A stretch of DNA of 64,000 bases from Microbacterium sp. SLBN-146 (GTDB lineage: Bacteria > Actinomycetota > Actinomycetes > Actinomycetales > Microbacteriaceae), in the NCBI RefSeq assembly GCF_006715145.1, contig NZ_VFMR01000001.1, positions 2,480,001 to 2,544,000 of the forward strand. The letters run 5' to 3'. Position numbers and translations under genes: made by a program. Positions 8,161 through 17,098 of this stretch are shown here, piece after piece; position 1 is the first letter of the stretch; every line of letters begins with the position of its first letter. The notes under the pieces are model-generated. The model did no database searches. It had not been told where the DNA came from and saw only the letters and a program-made list of their open reading frames with translations.

Positions 8161-8753
8161 GGCAGCAGCGCGATGCTCAGGACGGCGGCCGCAATCAGGA
8201 CGGCCGTCACTCCGATGTGCAGCACGCCGAGGGTGGTGGCCGTTCCTCCCGCGAGCGCGGGGCCGGCCGCACGCCGGTACTCCTCGAGGTGCCGCAGCAC
8301 GAGCGTCGCGGAGTCTCCCGACTCGGTACCCGCAGCATCCGACGGGCGACGCGTCTCGCCCTCGCCGGGGGTCCCCGCGACCTCTTCCCGGCGGGTGGAC
8401 AGGGCGCGACGTGCGCCCGGAGCCGGCGCCGCCCACGCGCGGATGCGTCGACCGTCGCGCGTGTGGATCGTGAGCGCGTACCGGGTGTCGACGCGATCGA
8501 TGTCTCCCCAGGGGACTCGGTGCGTGCGGAAGGGATTGCCGATCTCGGCGAAGCCTTCGGTCACGGACACGTACGGGCGGACGTAGAGAAGCCACGCGAG
8601 CCACGCGGCGAGCACGAGCGGCCACGCCCATGCGAGGAGGCTCGCCACGCCGTCGGTGACGGCCATGAAGACCAGACCCGCAGCGCACGAGGCGATCGCG
8701 ATCCACGCGAGGATCTGCCCGCCGCGGGGACGAAAGACGACCGGTTCGGGCAT
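8151..8753 (-). CDS. PH-domain-like membrane protein (antisense within ABC locus)
   Basis: About 200 residues. Two N-terminal membrane segments (LAWIAIASCAAGLVFMAV and WAWPLVLAAWLAWLLYV) precede a YVSVTEGFAEIGNPFRTHRVPWGDIDRV stretch. That stretch resembles the bacterial PH domain of the low-molecular-weight antigen 6 family (PF10756-like). A C-terminal hydrophobic segment follows. I chose the ATG at 8753 (MPEPVVFRPRGG) over the longer frame to 8825 because the longer frame runs into the ATPase gene's start region. It lies on the opposite strand between permease and ATPase genes, and its stop codon lies inside the end of the permease gene. Function unknown. Confidence 0.7.
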   Translation of the reverse strand: MPEPVVFRPRGGQILAWIAIASCAAGLVFMAVTDGVASLLAWAWPLVLAAWLAWLLYVRPYVSVTEGFAEIGNPFRTHRVPWGDIDRVDTRYALTIHTRDGRRIRAWAAPAPGARRALSTRREEVAGTPGEGETRRPSDAAGTESGDSATLVLRHLEEYRRAAGPALAGGTATTLGVLHIGVTAVLIAAAVLSIALLPHG

Positions 8754-8782
8754 GCGCCCATCCTGACACGGGAGACTGACCG

Positions 8783-10492
8783 ATGAGCACCCATGAGAGC
8801 GGCCGCACGCGTCGCCACGCAGCACCGAAGCCTGAGGGCGGTCCTGTCCTCTCCGTCAAGAACCTCGGCGTCGAGTTCTGGGTCGGCGGGTCATGGGCCG
8901 CGGCGGCCAAGCACGTCACCTACAATCTCGAAGCCGGGAAGGTCCTCGCGATCGTCGGTGAGTCGGGCTCCGGAAAGAGCACGAGCTCGATGGCGATCAT
9001 GGGACTCCTCCCGAAGAACGCCCGAGTGCAGGGGAGCGCGGTCCTCGCGGGGCGAGAGCTCATCGGGGCACCCGACAAGGTTCAGCGACAGGTGCGCGGC
9101 GAGGGCATCGCGGCGATCTTCCAGGAGCCGATGACGGCGCTCAACCCCGTGTACACGATCGGCTTCCAGATCTCCGAGGTCCTCCTCACGCACCGCCCCG
9201 GCATGACCCGGGGCCAAGCGAAGGAGCGCGCGCTCGAGATGCTCCGCCTCGTCGAGATGCCCGACCCGCCCAAGGCGTACAACTCGTACCCCCACCAGCT
9301 CTCCGGCGGCCAGCGTCAGCGTGCCATGATCGCGCAGTCGATCGCGCTCGATCCCCGTGTCCTCATCGCCGACGAGCCGACGACCGCCCTCGATGTGACG
9401 GTCCAGGCGGAGATCCTCGATCTGCTGCGGAACCTGCACCAGAAGCTCGACTCGGCGATCATCCTCATCACGCATGACATGGGTGTCGTCGCCGACATGG
9501 CCGACGACGTCATGGTCATGAAGGACGGCGACGTCGTCGAGTACGGCGCTGCCGAGAAGATCTTCGCCGACGCCGAGCACCCCTACACGCGCGCCCTCAT
9601 GGCGTCCGTGCCGCACCTCGGCCTCGGATCCGCGGGCGAAGAGGTCGCGAGCGTCCGCGACGACACGACTGCCGCGCTCGTGCTCGACCGACTCAGCATC
9701 GATTACCCCAAGCGCGGCCGGGTTCCTGCTTTCCGTGCCGTCTCGGATGCGTCGCTCACGATCCAGCCGGGAGAGGTCCTCGGCCTCGTCGGCGAATCGG
9801 GCTCTGGAAAGACGACGATCGCGCGTGCCGTCGTCGGCCTCCTCCCCATCGCGGAGGGACAGCTCCGTGTCGCGGGCCAGGAGATGGTCGGTGTCGACAC
9901 GAAGCAGCTTCGAGCGGTCCGGCGGAAGCTCGGCATCGTCTTCCAGGATCCTGGATCGTCGCTCAACCCGCGCTGGCCCGTGGGTGAGTCGATCGGAGAA
10001 CCGCTCGTCCTGGCGGGACGCGCGAAGAAGGAGATCTCCGGGCGGGTCGAGGAGCTTCTCGACATGGTGGAGCTTCCGCGCGACTTCCGCAACCGCTACC
10101 CGCACGAGCTCTCGGGTGGCCAGCGGCAGCGCATCGGCATCGCGCGCGCCCTCGCGCTCGATCCGACGGTGCTCGTGGCGGACGAGCCGACCAGCGCGCT
10201 CGACGTCTCCGTGCAGGCGCGCGTGCTCGAGCTCCTCCAGCAGATCCAGAAGGAGAAGCAGTTCGCGACGCTGTTCGTGACGCACGACCTCGCCGTCGTC
10301 GACCTCCTCGCCGACCGGATCGCCGTCATGCAGCATGGGCGGATCGTGGAGCAGGGGACGAAGGACCAGATCCTGCGCAATCCGCAGGACCCGTACACGC
10401 AGCGCCTCATCGCAGCCGTCCCGGTTCCCGATCCGGCCGAGCAGCGCCAGCGTCGTCAGGCGCGCGCTGCCCTGTTGGCATCCCAGAAGTAG
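8783..10492 (+). CDS. Peptide ABC transporter ATPase, two fused nucleotide-binding domains (DppD-DppF)
   Basis: A 569-residue cytosolic protein with two complete ABC ATPase domains. The first has Walker A GESGSGKST near residue 57, then LSGGQRQR and LIADEPTTALD. The second has Walker A GESGSGKTT near residue 338, then ELSGGQRQRIGI and LVADEPTSALD. Each half ends with the oligopeptide-type C-terminal region (HPYTRAL; DPYTQRL). In most Dpp/Opp systems DppD and DppF are separate genes; here one polypeptide supplies both sites. It powers the 5379/6916 permease pair. It starts 30 bp from the antisense gene, so it may use its own promoter. Confidence 0.93.
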   Translation: MSTHESGRTRRHAAPKPEGGPVLSVKNLGVEFWVGGSWAAAAKHVTYNLEAGKVLAIVGESGSGKSTSSMAIMGLLPKNARVQGSAVLAGRELIGAPDKVQRQVRGEGIAAIFQEPMTALNPVYTIGFQISEVLLTHRPGMTRGQAKERALEMLRLVEMPDPPKAYNSYPHQLSGGQRQRAMIAQSIALDPRVLIADEPTTALDVTVQAEILDLLRNLHQKLDSAIILITHDMGVVADMADDVMVMKDGDVVEYGAAEKIFADAEHPYTRALMASVPHLGLGSAGEEVASVRDDTTAALVLDRLSIDYPKRGRVPAFRAVSDASLTIQPGEVLGLVGESGSGKTTIARAVVGLLPIAEGQLRVAGQEMVGVDTKQLRAVRRKLGIVFQDPGSSLNPRWPVGESIGEPLVLAGRAKKEISGRVEELLDMVELPRDFRNRYPHELSGGQRQRIGIARALALDPTVLVADEPTSALDVSVQARVLELLQQIQKEKQFATLFVTHDLAVVDLLADRIAVMQHGRIVEQGTKDQILRNPQDPYTQRLIAAVPVPDPAEQRQRRQARAALLASQK

Positions 10493-10511
10493 GTCCAACA
10501 CCTCTATCGCT

Positions 10512-10548
10512 CCGGGTTGCGGTATCTCTTCCGGATGCCGCAACCCGG
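10512..10548 (+). terminator. Terminator hairpin after the ABC ATPase gene
   Basis: CCGGGTTGCGG (10512-10522) pairs with CCGCAACCCGG (10538-10548), with a few further weak pairs inside. It starts 19 nt after the stop of the ATPase gene. No T-run follows, as is common in actinobacteria. Confidence 0.75.
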
Positions 10549-10577
10549 CGGTTCAGGCTGCTCACGGGTCCCTGCGT

Positions 10578-10617
10578 TAGGCTGGGGTGTCGGACCCTTC
10601 GATTCTGCTCAGGGTCC
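10578..10617 (+). promoter_or_regulatory. typA promoter (-10 TAGGCT) and 5'-leader inverted repeat
   Basis: TAGGCT at 10578-10583 fits the actinobacterial TANNNT -10. Transcription from about 10590 would start with GGACCCT (10592-10598), which is the complement of AGGGTCC at 10611-10617, a 7-bp stem at the very 5' end. An AAGGA sequence ahead of the ATG at 10655 is the RBS. A role for the stem is not known. Confidence 0.55.
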
Positions 10618-10654
10618 GCCTCTCTCTTCTCATCACACTCGCAAGGACCCTTTT

Positions 10655-12568
10655 ATGGCGCGCGCCCTCCGTCCGGACCTCCGCAACGTGGCGATCGTCG
10701 CCCACGTCGACCACGGCAAGACGACGCTCGTCGACGCCATGCTCCGTCAGACCGGCTCCTTCGGCTCGCACGAGCACATGGAAGAGCGCGCGATGGACTC
10801 GAACGATCTCGAGCGCGAAAAGGGCATCACGATCCTCGCGAAGAACACGGCGATCACCTACAGCGGCATCCACTCCGATGTTCCCGTCACGATCAACGTC
10901 ATCGACACCCCCGGTCACGCCGACTTCGGCGGTGAGGTCGAGCGCGGCCTGTCCATGGTCGACGGTGTCGTGCTGCTCGTGGATGCCAGTGAGGGCCCGC
11001 TGCCGCAGACGCGCTTCGTGCTCCGCAAGGCGCTCGAGGCGAAGCTCCCCGTCATCCTGCTCGTCAACAAGACCGACCGTCCCGACGCGCGCATCGCCGA
11101 GGTCGAGGAGGAAGCGCACGATCTCCTCCTGGGGCTCGCATCCGACCTCCAGGACGACGTGCCCGACCTCGACGTCGACGCGCTGCTCGACGTCCCCGTC
11201 GTCTACGCGTCCGGCCGTGCCGGTGCGGCGTCCCGCACGCGTCCCGGCAACGGCGAGCTTCCCGACAACGCCGATCTTGAGCCGCTGTTCGAAGCGATCC
11301 TCCAGCACGTCCCCGCGCCGTCCTATGACGATGAGGCCCCGCTCCAGGCGTGGGTCACGAACCTCGACTCGAGCCCCTTCCTCGGTCGCCTCGCGCTCCT
11401 TCGCGTCTTCAACGGCACGCTCAAGAAGGGTCAGACGGTCGCCTGGGTCCGCCACGACGGCACGACGAGCAACGCCCGCATCACGGAGCTGCTCAAGACG
11501 CGTGCCCTCGACCGGTACCCGGCCGAGAGCGCCGGCCCCGGTGACATCGTCGCGATCGCGGGCTTCGAGGACATCACGATCGGTGAGACGATCGCCGACC
11601 CCGAAGACGTGCGCCCGCTGCCGCAGATCCACGTCGACGACCCGGCGATCTCGATGACGATCGGCACGAACACGAGCCCGCTCGCGGGCAAGGTCAAGGG
11701 CCACAAGCTCACGGCGCGCATGGTCAAGGACCGCCTCGATCGCGAGCTCATCGGCAACGTCTCGCTCAAGGTCGTCGACATCGGTCGGCCCGACGCGTGG
11801 GAGGTCCAGGGTCGTGGCGAGCTCGCCTTGGCGATCCTCGTCGAGAACATGCGTCGCGAAGGTTTCGAGCTCACGGTCGGAAAGCCCCAGGTCGTGACCC
11901 GCAAGGGACCCGACGGCAAGATCGAGGAGCCGTTCGAGCACCTGACGATCGATGCCCCCGAGGAGTACCTCGGAGCGATCACGCAGCTTCTCGCCGCCCG
12001 CAAGGGACGCATGGACAACATGACGAACCACGGAACGGGATGGGTGCGGATGGAGTTCATCGTCCCGTCGCGCGGTCTCATCGGATTCCGCACCGAGTTC
12101 CTCACGACGACCCGCGGCACGGGCATCGCGAACGCGATCTCCCACGGCTACGAGCCGTGGGCGGGGCAGATCGTGACGCGTCAGAACGGCTCGATCGTCG
12201 CGGACCGTTCGGGTGTCGTCACCCCGTTCGCGATCATCGCGCTGCAGGAACGCATGTCGTTCTTCGTGCAGCCGACGCAGGAGGTCTACGAGGGCATGGT
12301 CATCGGCGAGAACTCGCGCGCCGACGACATGGACGTCAACATCACGAAAGAGAAGAAGCTCACCAACATGCGCTCTTCGACGTCGGACTCGTTCGAGTCG
12401 ATGACGCCCCCGCGACAGCTCTCGCTCGAGGAGAGCCTCGAGTTCGCGCGCGACGACGAATGCGTCGAGGTCACGCCCGAGATCGTCCGCATCCGCAAGG
12501 TGAACCTCGACGCGACCGAGCGTGCCCGCGCGACGGCACGTCTCAAGCGCCAGGACGCCAACGTCTGA
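10655..12568 (+). CDS. typA: Translational GTPase TypA/BipA
   Basis: A 637-residue ribosome-associated GTPase involved in stress and cold adaptation and 50S assembly. The G1 motif AHVDHGKTT is at residues 16-24. Switch I and G2 (EREKGITI), G3 ([14 protein letters not shown]) and G4 (NKTDRPDA) follow. C-terminal landmarks are [44 protein letters not shown] and the TypA-specific [18 protein letters not shown] block. The ATG at 10655 follows an AAGGA RBS; the upstream open frame crosses the terminator and promoter and is not coding. It is monocistronic, with hairpins on both sides. Confidence 0.96.
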   Translation: MARALRPDLRNVAIVAHVDHGKTTLVDAMLRQTGSFGSHEHMEERAMDSNDLEREKGITILAKNTAITYSGIHSDVPVTINVIDTPGHADFGGEVERGLSMVDGVVLLVDASEGPLPQTRFVLRKALEAKLPVILLVNKTDRPDARIAEVEEEAHDLLLGLASDLQDDVPDLDVDALLDVPVVYASGRAGAASRTRPGNGELPDNADLEPLFEAILQHVPAPSYDDEAPLQAWVTNLDSSPFLGRLALLRVFNGTLKKGQTVAWVRHDGTTSNARITELLKTRALDRYPAESAGPGDIVAIAGFEDITIGETIADPEDVRPLPQIHVDDPAISMTIGTNTSPLAGKVKGHKLTARMVKDRLDRELIGNVSLKVVDIGRPDAWEVQGRGELALAILVENMRREGFELTVGKPQVVTRKGPDGKIEEPFEHLTIDAPEEYLGAITQLLAARKGRMDNMTNHGTGWVRMEFIVPSRGLIGFRTEFLTTTRGTGIANAISHGYEPWAGQIVTRQNGSIVADRSGVVTPFAIIALQERMSFFVQPTQEVYEGMVIGENSRADDMDVNITKEKKLTNMRSSTSDSFESMTPPRQLSLEESLEFARDDECVEVTPEIVRIRKVNLDATERARATARLKRQDANV

Positions 12569-12588
12569 GGCAGGATTCGGTCCGCGAA

Positions 12589-12619
12589 CGGCAGAGTGGA
12601 CCGGGGGTCCGCTCTGCCG
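12589..12619 (+). terminator. Terminator hairpin after typA
   Basis: CGGCAGAGTGGACC (12589-12602) pairs with GGTCCGCTCTGCCG (12606-12619), a 14-bp stem with one G-U pair and a GGG loop. It ends 7 bp before the azlC -10 box. Confidence 0.8.
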
Positions 12620-12626
12620 CGGTCGC

Positions 12627-12632
12627 TAGGCT
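12627..12632 (+). promoter_or_regulatory. -10 box TAGGCT of azlC (leaderless type)
   Basis: TAGGCT is followed by 7 nt (CGATGGA) and then the GTG start at 12640, so the transcript should begin at or next to the start codon. Confidence 0.65.
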
Positions 12633-12639
12633 CGATGGA

Positions 12640-13404
12640 GTGAGTCCGGAACCGATCTTCGACGATGCGCACGCACCGGGGGAGTCGCGCCGGGCCGTGC
12701 GGGAGGCGCTCGGCGTGGCTCTCGCGACGAGCGCGTACGGCGTCTCGTTCGGAGCCCTCGCGGTCGTCTCCGGCTTCGACGTGTGGCAGACGTGCGTCCT
12801 CAGCCTCCTGATGTTCACGGGCGGATCGCAGTTCGCCTTCATCGGCGTCATCGGCGCCGGGGGAGTGGCGGCGGCGCCGGCCGCGATCGCGTCGGCATCC
12901 CTCCTCGGGATCCGCAACATCGCCTACGGCATGAGCATGTCTCCCATCATCGGGCGGGGCGCCGTGAAACGTGCCGCGGCAGCGCACTTCACGATCGATG
13001 AGTCGACGGCCGTCGCGCTCGCCCAGCGCACTCCGCGCGCACGCACGCTCGGATTCTGGGTCACCGGCGTCGGCATCTACGTCGGATGGAACCTGTCGAC
13101 ACTCGCGGGCGCCCTCGCCGGAGACGTCCTGGGCGATCCCAAAGCATATGGGCTTGATGCCGCGGCTGCCGCCGCCTTCCTCGCCCTCCTGTGGCCGCGT
13201 CTCCGGCGGCGCCAGCCCATCGTCGTGGGTATCGCGGCGGCGCTCGTCGCGACGCTTCTGACCCCTGTGCTCATGCCCGGCATTCCCGTCCTCGTGGCGG
13301 CGCTCGTCGCCGTCGTCGTCGGCTGGTTCAACTGGCTGGGGGGAACGTCCGCCGCGGAGGCGGGGGAACCCGATGATGTGCCCGAGCGGGAGGGGCTCCC
13401 GTGA
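12640..13404 (+). CDS. azlC: AzlC family branched-chain amino acid exporter, large subunit
   Basis: A 254-residue inner-membrane protein that with AzlD exports branched-chain amino acids or analogues. Family features: an REALGVALATSAYGVSFGAL first segment, FTGGSQFAFIGV, SLLGIRNIAYGMSM, the AHFTIDES loop and a C-terminal run of hydrophobic helices. The GTG at 12640 is chosen because a TAGGCT -10 lies exactly 7 nt upstream; an in-frame extension into typA is antisense-free but unsupported. It overlaps azlD by GTGA (13401-13404), so the pair is translationally coupled. The export substrate is inferred from the family. Confidence 0.9.
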   Translation: MSPEPIFDDAHAPGESRRAVREALGVALATSAYGVSFGALAVVSGFDVWQTCVLSLLMFTGGSQFAFIGVIGAGGVAAAPAAIASASLLGIRNIAYGMSMSPIIGRGAVKRAAAAHFTIDESTAVALAQRTPRARTLGFWVTGVGIYVGWNLSTLAGALAGDVLGDPKAYGLDAAAAAAFLALLWPRLRRRQPIVVGIAAALVATLLTPVLMPGIPVLVAALVAVVVGWFNWLGGTSAAEAGEPDDVPEREGLP

Positions 13405-13715
13405 CCCTCTGGAACGCGGTCCTCGTCGCCTCGATCATCTGCGTCGCCCTGAAGACCTTCGGATACCTCATCCCCAGCCATTGGCTCGACGCTCCGCGAC
13501 CGTCGCGCATCGCCGACCTCCTGACGGTCGCGCTCCTCGCGGCGCTCGTCGCCGTGCAAGCACTGGGTGCGGGACAGAGCATCGTCGTGGACGCGCGCGT
13601 GCCCGCCGTCCTCGTCGCCGCGGGTCTTCTCCTCCTTCGTGCGCCCTTCCTCGTCGTCGTCATGGCGGCGGCCATCGTGGCCGCTCTCCTGCGACTCTGG
13701 GGATGGGCGGCCTGA
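13401..13715 (+). CDS. azlD: AzlD family branched-chain amino acid transport subunit
   Basis: A 104-residue, four-segment membrane protein, the small partner of AzlC. VTLWNAVLVASIICVALKTF, then the GYLIPSHWLD loop, matches the AzlD pattern, as does the length. Its GTG start overlaps the azlC stop by 4 nt. Its own TGA at 13713-13715 lies 2 nt before the -10 box of the next gene. Confidence 0.88.
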   Translation: MTLWNAVLVASIICVALKTFGYLIPSHWLDAPRPSRIADLLTVALLAALVAVQALGAGQSIVVDARVPAVLVAAGLLLLRAPFLVVVMAAAIVAALLRLWGWAA

Positions 13716-13717
13716 CG

Positions 13718-13723
13718 TAGGCT
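13718..13723 (+). promoter_or_regulatory. -10 box TAGGCT of the 13730 gene (leaderless type)
   Basis: TAGGCT is followed by GGCGCG (6 nt) and then GTG at 13730. No RBS is present in that spacer. Confidence 0.65.
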
Positions 13724-13729
13724 GGCGCG

Positions 13730-14137
13730 GTGGCTCTCTCCTGGACACGTGTCGGCACGTGGATCGTCGCCTTCCTCGTAGGACTCGTCTACGGCGTGGC
13801 AGGAACGATCGCCCACGGCTTCACGCTCGCAGGTCTCCCGGTGGGCCTCGCTCTCGGGATCGTCGGATGCGGCGCGCTCGTCGTCGCCGTGCGCCTCCTG
13901 ACGTCTGATCGGTGGGCGGCCCTCGCGACGGGACTCGGCATGGTGCTGGCGACTCTCGTGTTCTCGGGGCGCGGCCCGGGCGGATCGGTCGTCGTCCCCG
14001 ACACCGGGCTGGGAATCGTCTGGACGCTCGCGATCCCGCTGCTCGTGGGCCTCGTCGTGGCGTGGCCGTCTCTTTCGCCCGTGCGAGCGCAACGCGACGG
14101 CGCGCTTCGCGGAGAGGACGCCGCCGAGGCGAACTAG
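13730..14137 (+). CDS. Small four-segment membrane protein (possibly DUF6113)
   Basis: A 135-residue hydrophobic protein with segments at about 8-28, 33-53, 60-78 and 92-115, and a basic, polar C-terminus. The GTG at 13730 follows a -10 box by 6 nt. Genes of this kind commonly precede the ferredoxin-dapC pair in actinobacteria (DUF6113 in Streptomyces, from memory; the family call is tentative). Function unknown. Its TAG stop (14135-14137) is also the first half of the ferredoxin -10 box. Confidence 0.65.
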   Translation: MALSWTRVGTWIVAFLVGLVYGVAGTIAHGFTLAGLPVGLALGIVGCGALVVAVRLLTSDRWAALATGLGMVLATLVFSGRGPGGSVVVPDTGLGIVWTLAIPLLVGLVVAWPSLSPVRAQRDGALRGEDAAEAN

Positions 14138-14140
14138 ACT
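14135..14140 (+). promoter_or_regulatory. -10 box TAGACT of the ferredoxin gene (leaderless type)
   Basis: TAGACT, then TGTCGAC (7 nt), then GTG at 14148. The box overlaps the stop codon of the preceding gene. Confidence 0.7.
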
Positions 14141-14147
14141 TGTCGAC

Positions 14148-14468
14148 GTGACATACGTGATCGCCCTTCCCTGCGTGGATGTCAAAGACCGCGCCTGCAT
14201 CGACGAGTGCCCGGTCGACTGCATCTACGAAGGCGAGCGCAGCCTCTACATCCATCCCGACGAATGCGTGGACTGCGGAGCCTGCGAACCCGTCTGCCCT
14301 GTTGAGGCGATCTACTACGAAGATGATCTGCCGGAAGAGTGGCAGGACTACTACAAGGCGAACGTCGAGTTCTTCGACGACATCGGATCTCCCGGCGGCG
14401 CGGCCAAGGTCGGCGTCATCCACAAGGACCACCCGGTCATCGCCGTCCTCCCGCCCCAGGAACACTGA
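14148..14468 (+). CDS. fdxA: 7Fe/4Fe-4S ferredoxin
   Basis: A 106-residue bacterial-type ferredoxin, a soluble one-electron carrier. The first cluster motif is degenerate in the usual FdxA manner: C10, then CIDECPVDC around 17-25. The second is canonical CVDCGACEPVCP around 41-52. The DLPEEWQDYYKANVEFF C-terminal extension is typical of the actinobacterial FdxA/FdxC group. The dapC start lies 2 nt after the stop, so the two form an operon. The electron partner is unknown. Confidence 0.93.
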   Translation: MTYVIALPCVDVKDRACIDECPVDCIYEGERSLYIHPDECVDCGACEPVCPVEAIYYEDDLPEEWQDYYKANVEFFDDIGSPGGAAKVGVIHKDHPVIAVLPPQEH

Positions 14469-14470
14469 TC

Positions 14471-15616
14471 GTGGGGGTCTCCGACCTCGCCGACTACCCC
14501 TGGGACGCCGTCGCGCCCTACGCGGAGCGTGCTGCTCGGCATCCTGACGGCGTCGTCGACCTTTCGATCGGGTCTCCCGTCGATGCGACGCCCTCCGTTG
14601 TGGCAGCGGCCCTGGCGGATGCGACCGACGCGCACGCGTATCCGCAGACGATGGGAACCCCCGCGCTGCGCGCCGCCATCACGGACTGGTACGCCCGCCG
14701 GCGGGGCGTCCCCGGGCTGAGTCCTGAGAACGTCCTCCCCACGGTCGGTTCGAAAGAGCTCGTCGCGCTCCTTCCGCTCCTCATGGGGCTCGGCGGCGGT
14801 GACGTCGTCGTGCACCCGAAGGCCGCCTATCCGACGTACGAGGTCGGCGCTCGACTCGTGGGTGCGACTGCCGTGGCATCCGACGATCCCGCAGAGTGGC
14901 CGGACGGCACACGTCTCGTCTGGATCAACTCTCCGGGGAATCCCGACGGGCGGGTGTGGGATGTCGAGGCGCTCCGACGACGCGTCGATCGCGCGCGCGA
15001 GCTCGGTGCCGTGCTCGCGTCGGACGAGTGCTACGCAGAACTCGGCTGGGACGCTCCGTGGGACGGGGAGCCGATTCCGTCGGTCCTCGATCCGCGGGTG
15101 ACAGGCGGCGACCTCCGCGGGCTTCTCTCGGTCTACTCGCTCAGCAAGCAGTCCAACCTGGCGGGCTACCGCGCCGCCTTCCTCGCGGGCGAGGCCGACA
15201 TCGTGGCGCGCCTGCTGACAGCGCGCAAGCACCTGGGGCTCATGCTCCCCGCGCCCGTCCAGCGCGCGATGACCGCGGCTCTCGGCGATGATCTTCACGT
15301 CCGAGCGCAGAAGGAGCGCTACCGGGCTCGCCGCGCGCGCCTGAAGCCCGCGCTGGAGGCGGCAGGCTTCCGAATCGATCGCAGCGAAGCGGGGCTCTAT
15401 CTGTGGGCTACGGAGGGGCGTGATGCGTGGGAGAGTCTCGGACGTCTCGCCGATCTCGGCATTCTCGCCGGTCCTGGTCACTTCTACGGTGAGCATTATC
15501 CACAGCACGTCCGCCTGTCACTGACGGCGAGCGACGAGCGCATCGACGCGGCCGCGCGACGTCTGTCGGCGGCCGAGGACCCGGCGGGAACTCCGAGCGC
15601 GGTCTCGTCCGTGTGA
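14471..15616 (+). CDS. dapC: Succinyldiaminopimelate transaminase
   Basis: A 381-residue fold-type I aminotransferase for lysine/diaminopimelate synthesis, converting N-succinyl-L-2-amino-6-oxopimelate with glutamate. Visible motifs: VVDLSIGSPVD near the N-terminus, NSPGNPDGRVW for PLP phosphate and substrate, SDECYAELGW, and the PLP-lysine segment YSLSKQSNLAGYR near residue 226. GTG at 14471, 2 nt after the ferredoxin stop, gives the normal DapC N-terminus. The ferredoxin-dapC pair is conserved in actinobacteria (fdxC-Rv1178 in M. tuberculosis, from memory). It acts with DapD and DapE encoded nearby. Confidence 0.9.
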   Translation: MGVSDLADYPWDAVAPYAERAARHPDGVVDLSIGSPVDATPSVVAAALADATDAHAYPQTMGTPALRAAITDWYARRRGVPGLSPENVLPTVGSKELVALLPLLMGLGGGDVVVHPKAAYPTYEVGARLVGATAVASDDPAEWPDGTRLVWINSPGNPDGRVWDVEALRRRVDRARELGAVLASDECYAELGWDAPWDGEPIPSVLDPRVTGGDLRGLLSVYSLSKQSNLAGYRAAFLAGEADIVARLLTARKHLGLMLPAPVQRAMTAALGDDLHVRAQKERYRARRARLKPALEAAGFRIDRSEAGLYLWATEGRDAWESLGRLADLGILAGPGHFYGEHYPQHVRLSLTASDERIDAAARRLSAAEDPAGTPSAVSSV

Positions 15617-15677
15617 GATTCCCTCCATCGGATTCGGCTGAGCTTTGGTGGTGTCCGACGGTGTGGTCCTGGCCCGA

Positions 15678-15683
15678 TAGGCT
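15678..15683 (+). promoter_or_regulatory. Probable -10 box of the citrate synthase gene
   Basis: TAGGCT in CCGATAGGCTGT. Transcription from about 15690 would leave a ~100-nt leader before the GTG at 15793, which has a GAGGAGG RBS. No riboswitch-like structure was recognised in the leader. Confidence 0.5.
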
Positions 15684-15792
15684 GTATTCAGGCGGTCGCT
15701 CTGCACCCGGAGCTCCGCGCCGGACCCCGCGACGTCTGCGGTGGGTATCCGGACGACACCCCCGCACGACCACAGAATCGCGAGGAGGCGGC

Positions 15793-17091
15793 GTGAGCGA
15801 CGCAAACCCCCAGCAGGAGAAGGCCACCCTCACGGTCGGAGACCGGACGGCGGAGCTGCCGGTTCTCCGGGGCACGGACGGCCTCCCGAGCATCGATGTC
15901 TCGACCCTCACGCGGCAGACGGGCCACACCGCGCTCGACTATGGTTTCGTGAACACGGCGGCCACGAAGTCCGAGATCACCTATATCGACGGCGACCAGG
16001 GCATCCTTCGCTACCGCGGATACCCGATCGAGCAGCTGGCTCAGAACAGCACGTACCTCGAGGTCGCGTGGCTGCTCATCTACGGCGAGCTTCCGAGCGC
16101 CGACGAGCTGGCCGCGTTCGACGACCGGATCCGTCACCACACTCTGCTCCACGAAGACCTCAAGCGATTCTTCTCGGCGCTGCCCCACACAGCGCACCCG
16201 ATGTCGGTCCTGTCGTCGGCGGTGTCGGCTCTCTCGACGTATTACGAGCGCGAATCGGATCCCCACAACCCCGAGCATGTCGAGCTCAACACGATCCGGA
16301 TGCTCGCGAAGATGCCCGTCATCGCGGCGTACGCGCACAAGAAGAGCATCGGCCAGGCCTTCCTCTATCCCGACAACTCGCTGAGCTTCGTCGACAACTT
16401 CCTCAAGCTCAACTTCGGCGTCCTGAGCGAGATCTACGAGGTCAATCCCGTCATGTCGCGTGCGCTCGAGCGCCTGCTCATCCTCCACGAGGACCACGAG
16501 CAGAATGCATCGACCTCGACCGTGCGCCTCGTTGGATCGACGGGAGCCAACCAGTTCTCCTCGATTTCGGCCGGCATCAACGCGCTCTATGGTCCGCTGC
16601 ACGGCGGTGCGAACGAAGCGGTCCTCGACATGCTCGCCCGCATTCGCGATTCCGGCGAGAGCGTTCAGCGTTTCGTCGAGCGGGTGAAGAACAAAGAGGA
16701 CGGCGTCAAGCTCATGGGCTTCGGACACCGGGTCTACAAGAACTACGACCCGCGCGCCAAGCTCGTGAAGGAATCCGCCGATGAGGTGCTGCGTGAGCTG
16801 GGAGTGCACGATCCGCTCCTCGACCTCGCGAAGGAACTCGAAGACATCGCGCTGAACGACGACTACTTCAAGGAGCGTCGGCTCTACCCGAACGTCGACT
16901 TCTACACCGGCGTCATCTACAAGGCGATGGGCTTCCCGACGCGCATGTTCACGGTGCTCTTCGCGATCGGCCGTCTGCCGGGCTGGCTCGCGCAGTGGCG
17001 CGAGGCGATCAACGATCCGCAGACCAAGATCGGCCGGCCCCAGCAGCTCTACGTAGGGGCGCCGGAGCGTCAGTACCCCGGACTCGGCTGA
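15793..17091 (+). CDS. gltA: Citrate synthase (type II)
   Basis: A 432-residue enzyme condensing oxaloacetate and acetyl-CoA, the first TCA step. N-terminal LTVGDRTAELPVLRGTDG and IDGDQGILRYRGYPIEQLA are typical of hexameric type II enzymes. Catalytic histidines lie in GPLHGGANEAVLDML and MGFGHRVYKNYDPRAK, and the catalytic aspartate in the NVDFYTGVIY region. The GTG at 15793 follows GAGGAGG, and the upstream open frame overlaps the promoter. The gene ends 8 bp from the convergent ppk2 gene. Confidence 0.97.
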   Translation: MSDANPQQEKATLTVGDRTAELPVLRGTDGLPSIDVSTLTRQTGHTALDYGFVNTAATKSEITYIDGDQGILRYRGYPIEQLAQNSTYLEVAWLLIYGELPSADELAAFDDRIRHHTLLHEDLKRFFSALPHTAHPMSVLSSAVSALSTYYERESDPHNPEHVELNTIRMLAKMPVIAAYAHKKSIGQAFLYPDNSLSFVDNFLKLNFGVLSEIYEVNPVMSRALERLLILHEDHEQNASTSTVRLVGSTGANQFSSISAGINALYGPLHGGANEAVLDMLARIRDSGESVQRFVERVKNKEDGVKLMGFGHRVYKNYDPRAKLVKESADEVLRELGVHDPLLDLAKELEDIALNDDYFKERRLYPNVDFYTGVIYKAMGFPTRMFTVLFAIGRLPGWLAQWREAINDPQTKIGRPQQLYVGAPERQYPGLG

Positions 17092-17098
17092 GCGATTC

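Noticed and set aside
8891..10543. Antisense open frame of 550 codons over the ABC ATPase gene
   Set aside because: Same compositional artefact; the plus-strand gene has complete ATPase motifs.
15684..15792. Riboswitch in the citrate synthase leader
   Set aside because: No conserved riboswitch core was recognised in the ~100-nt leader.
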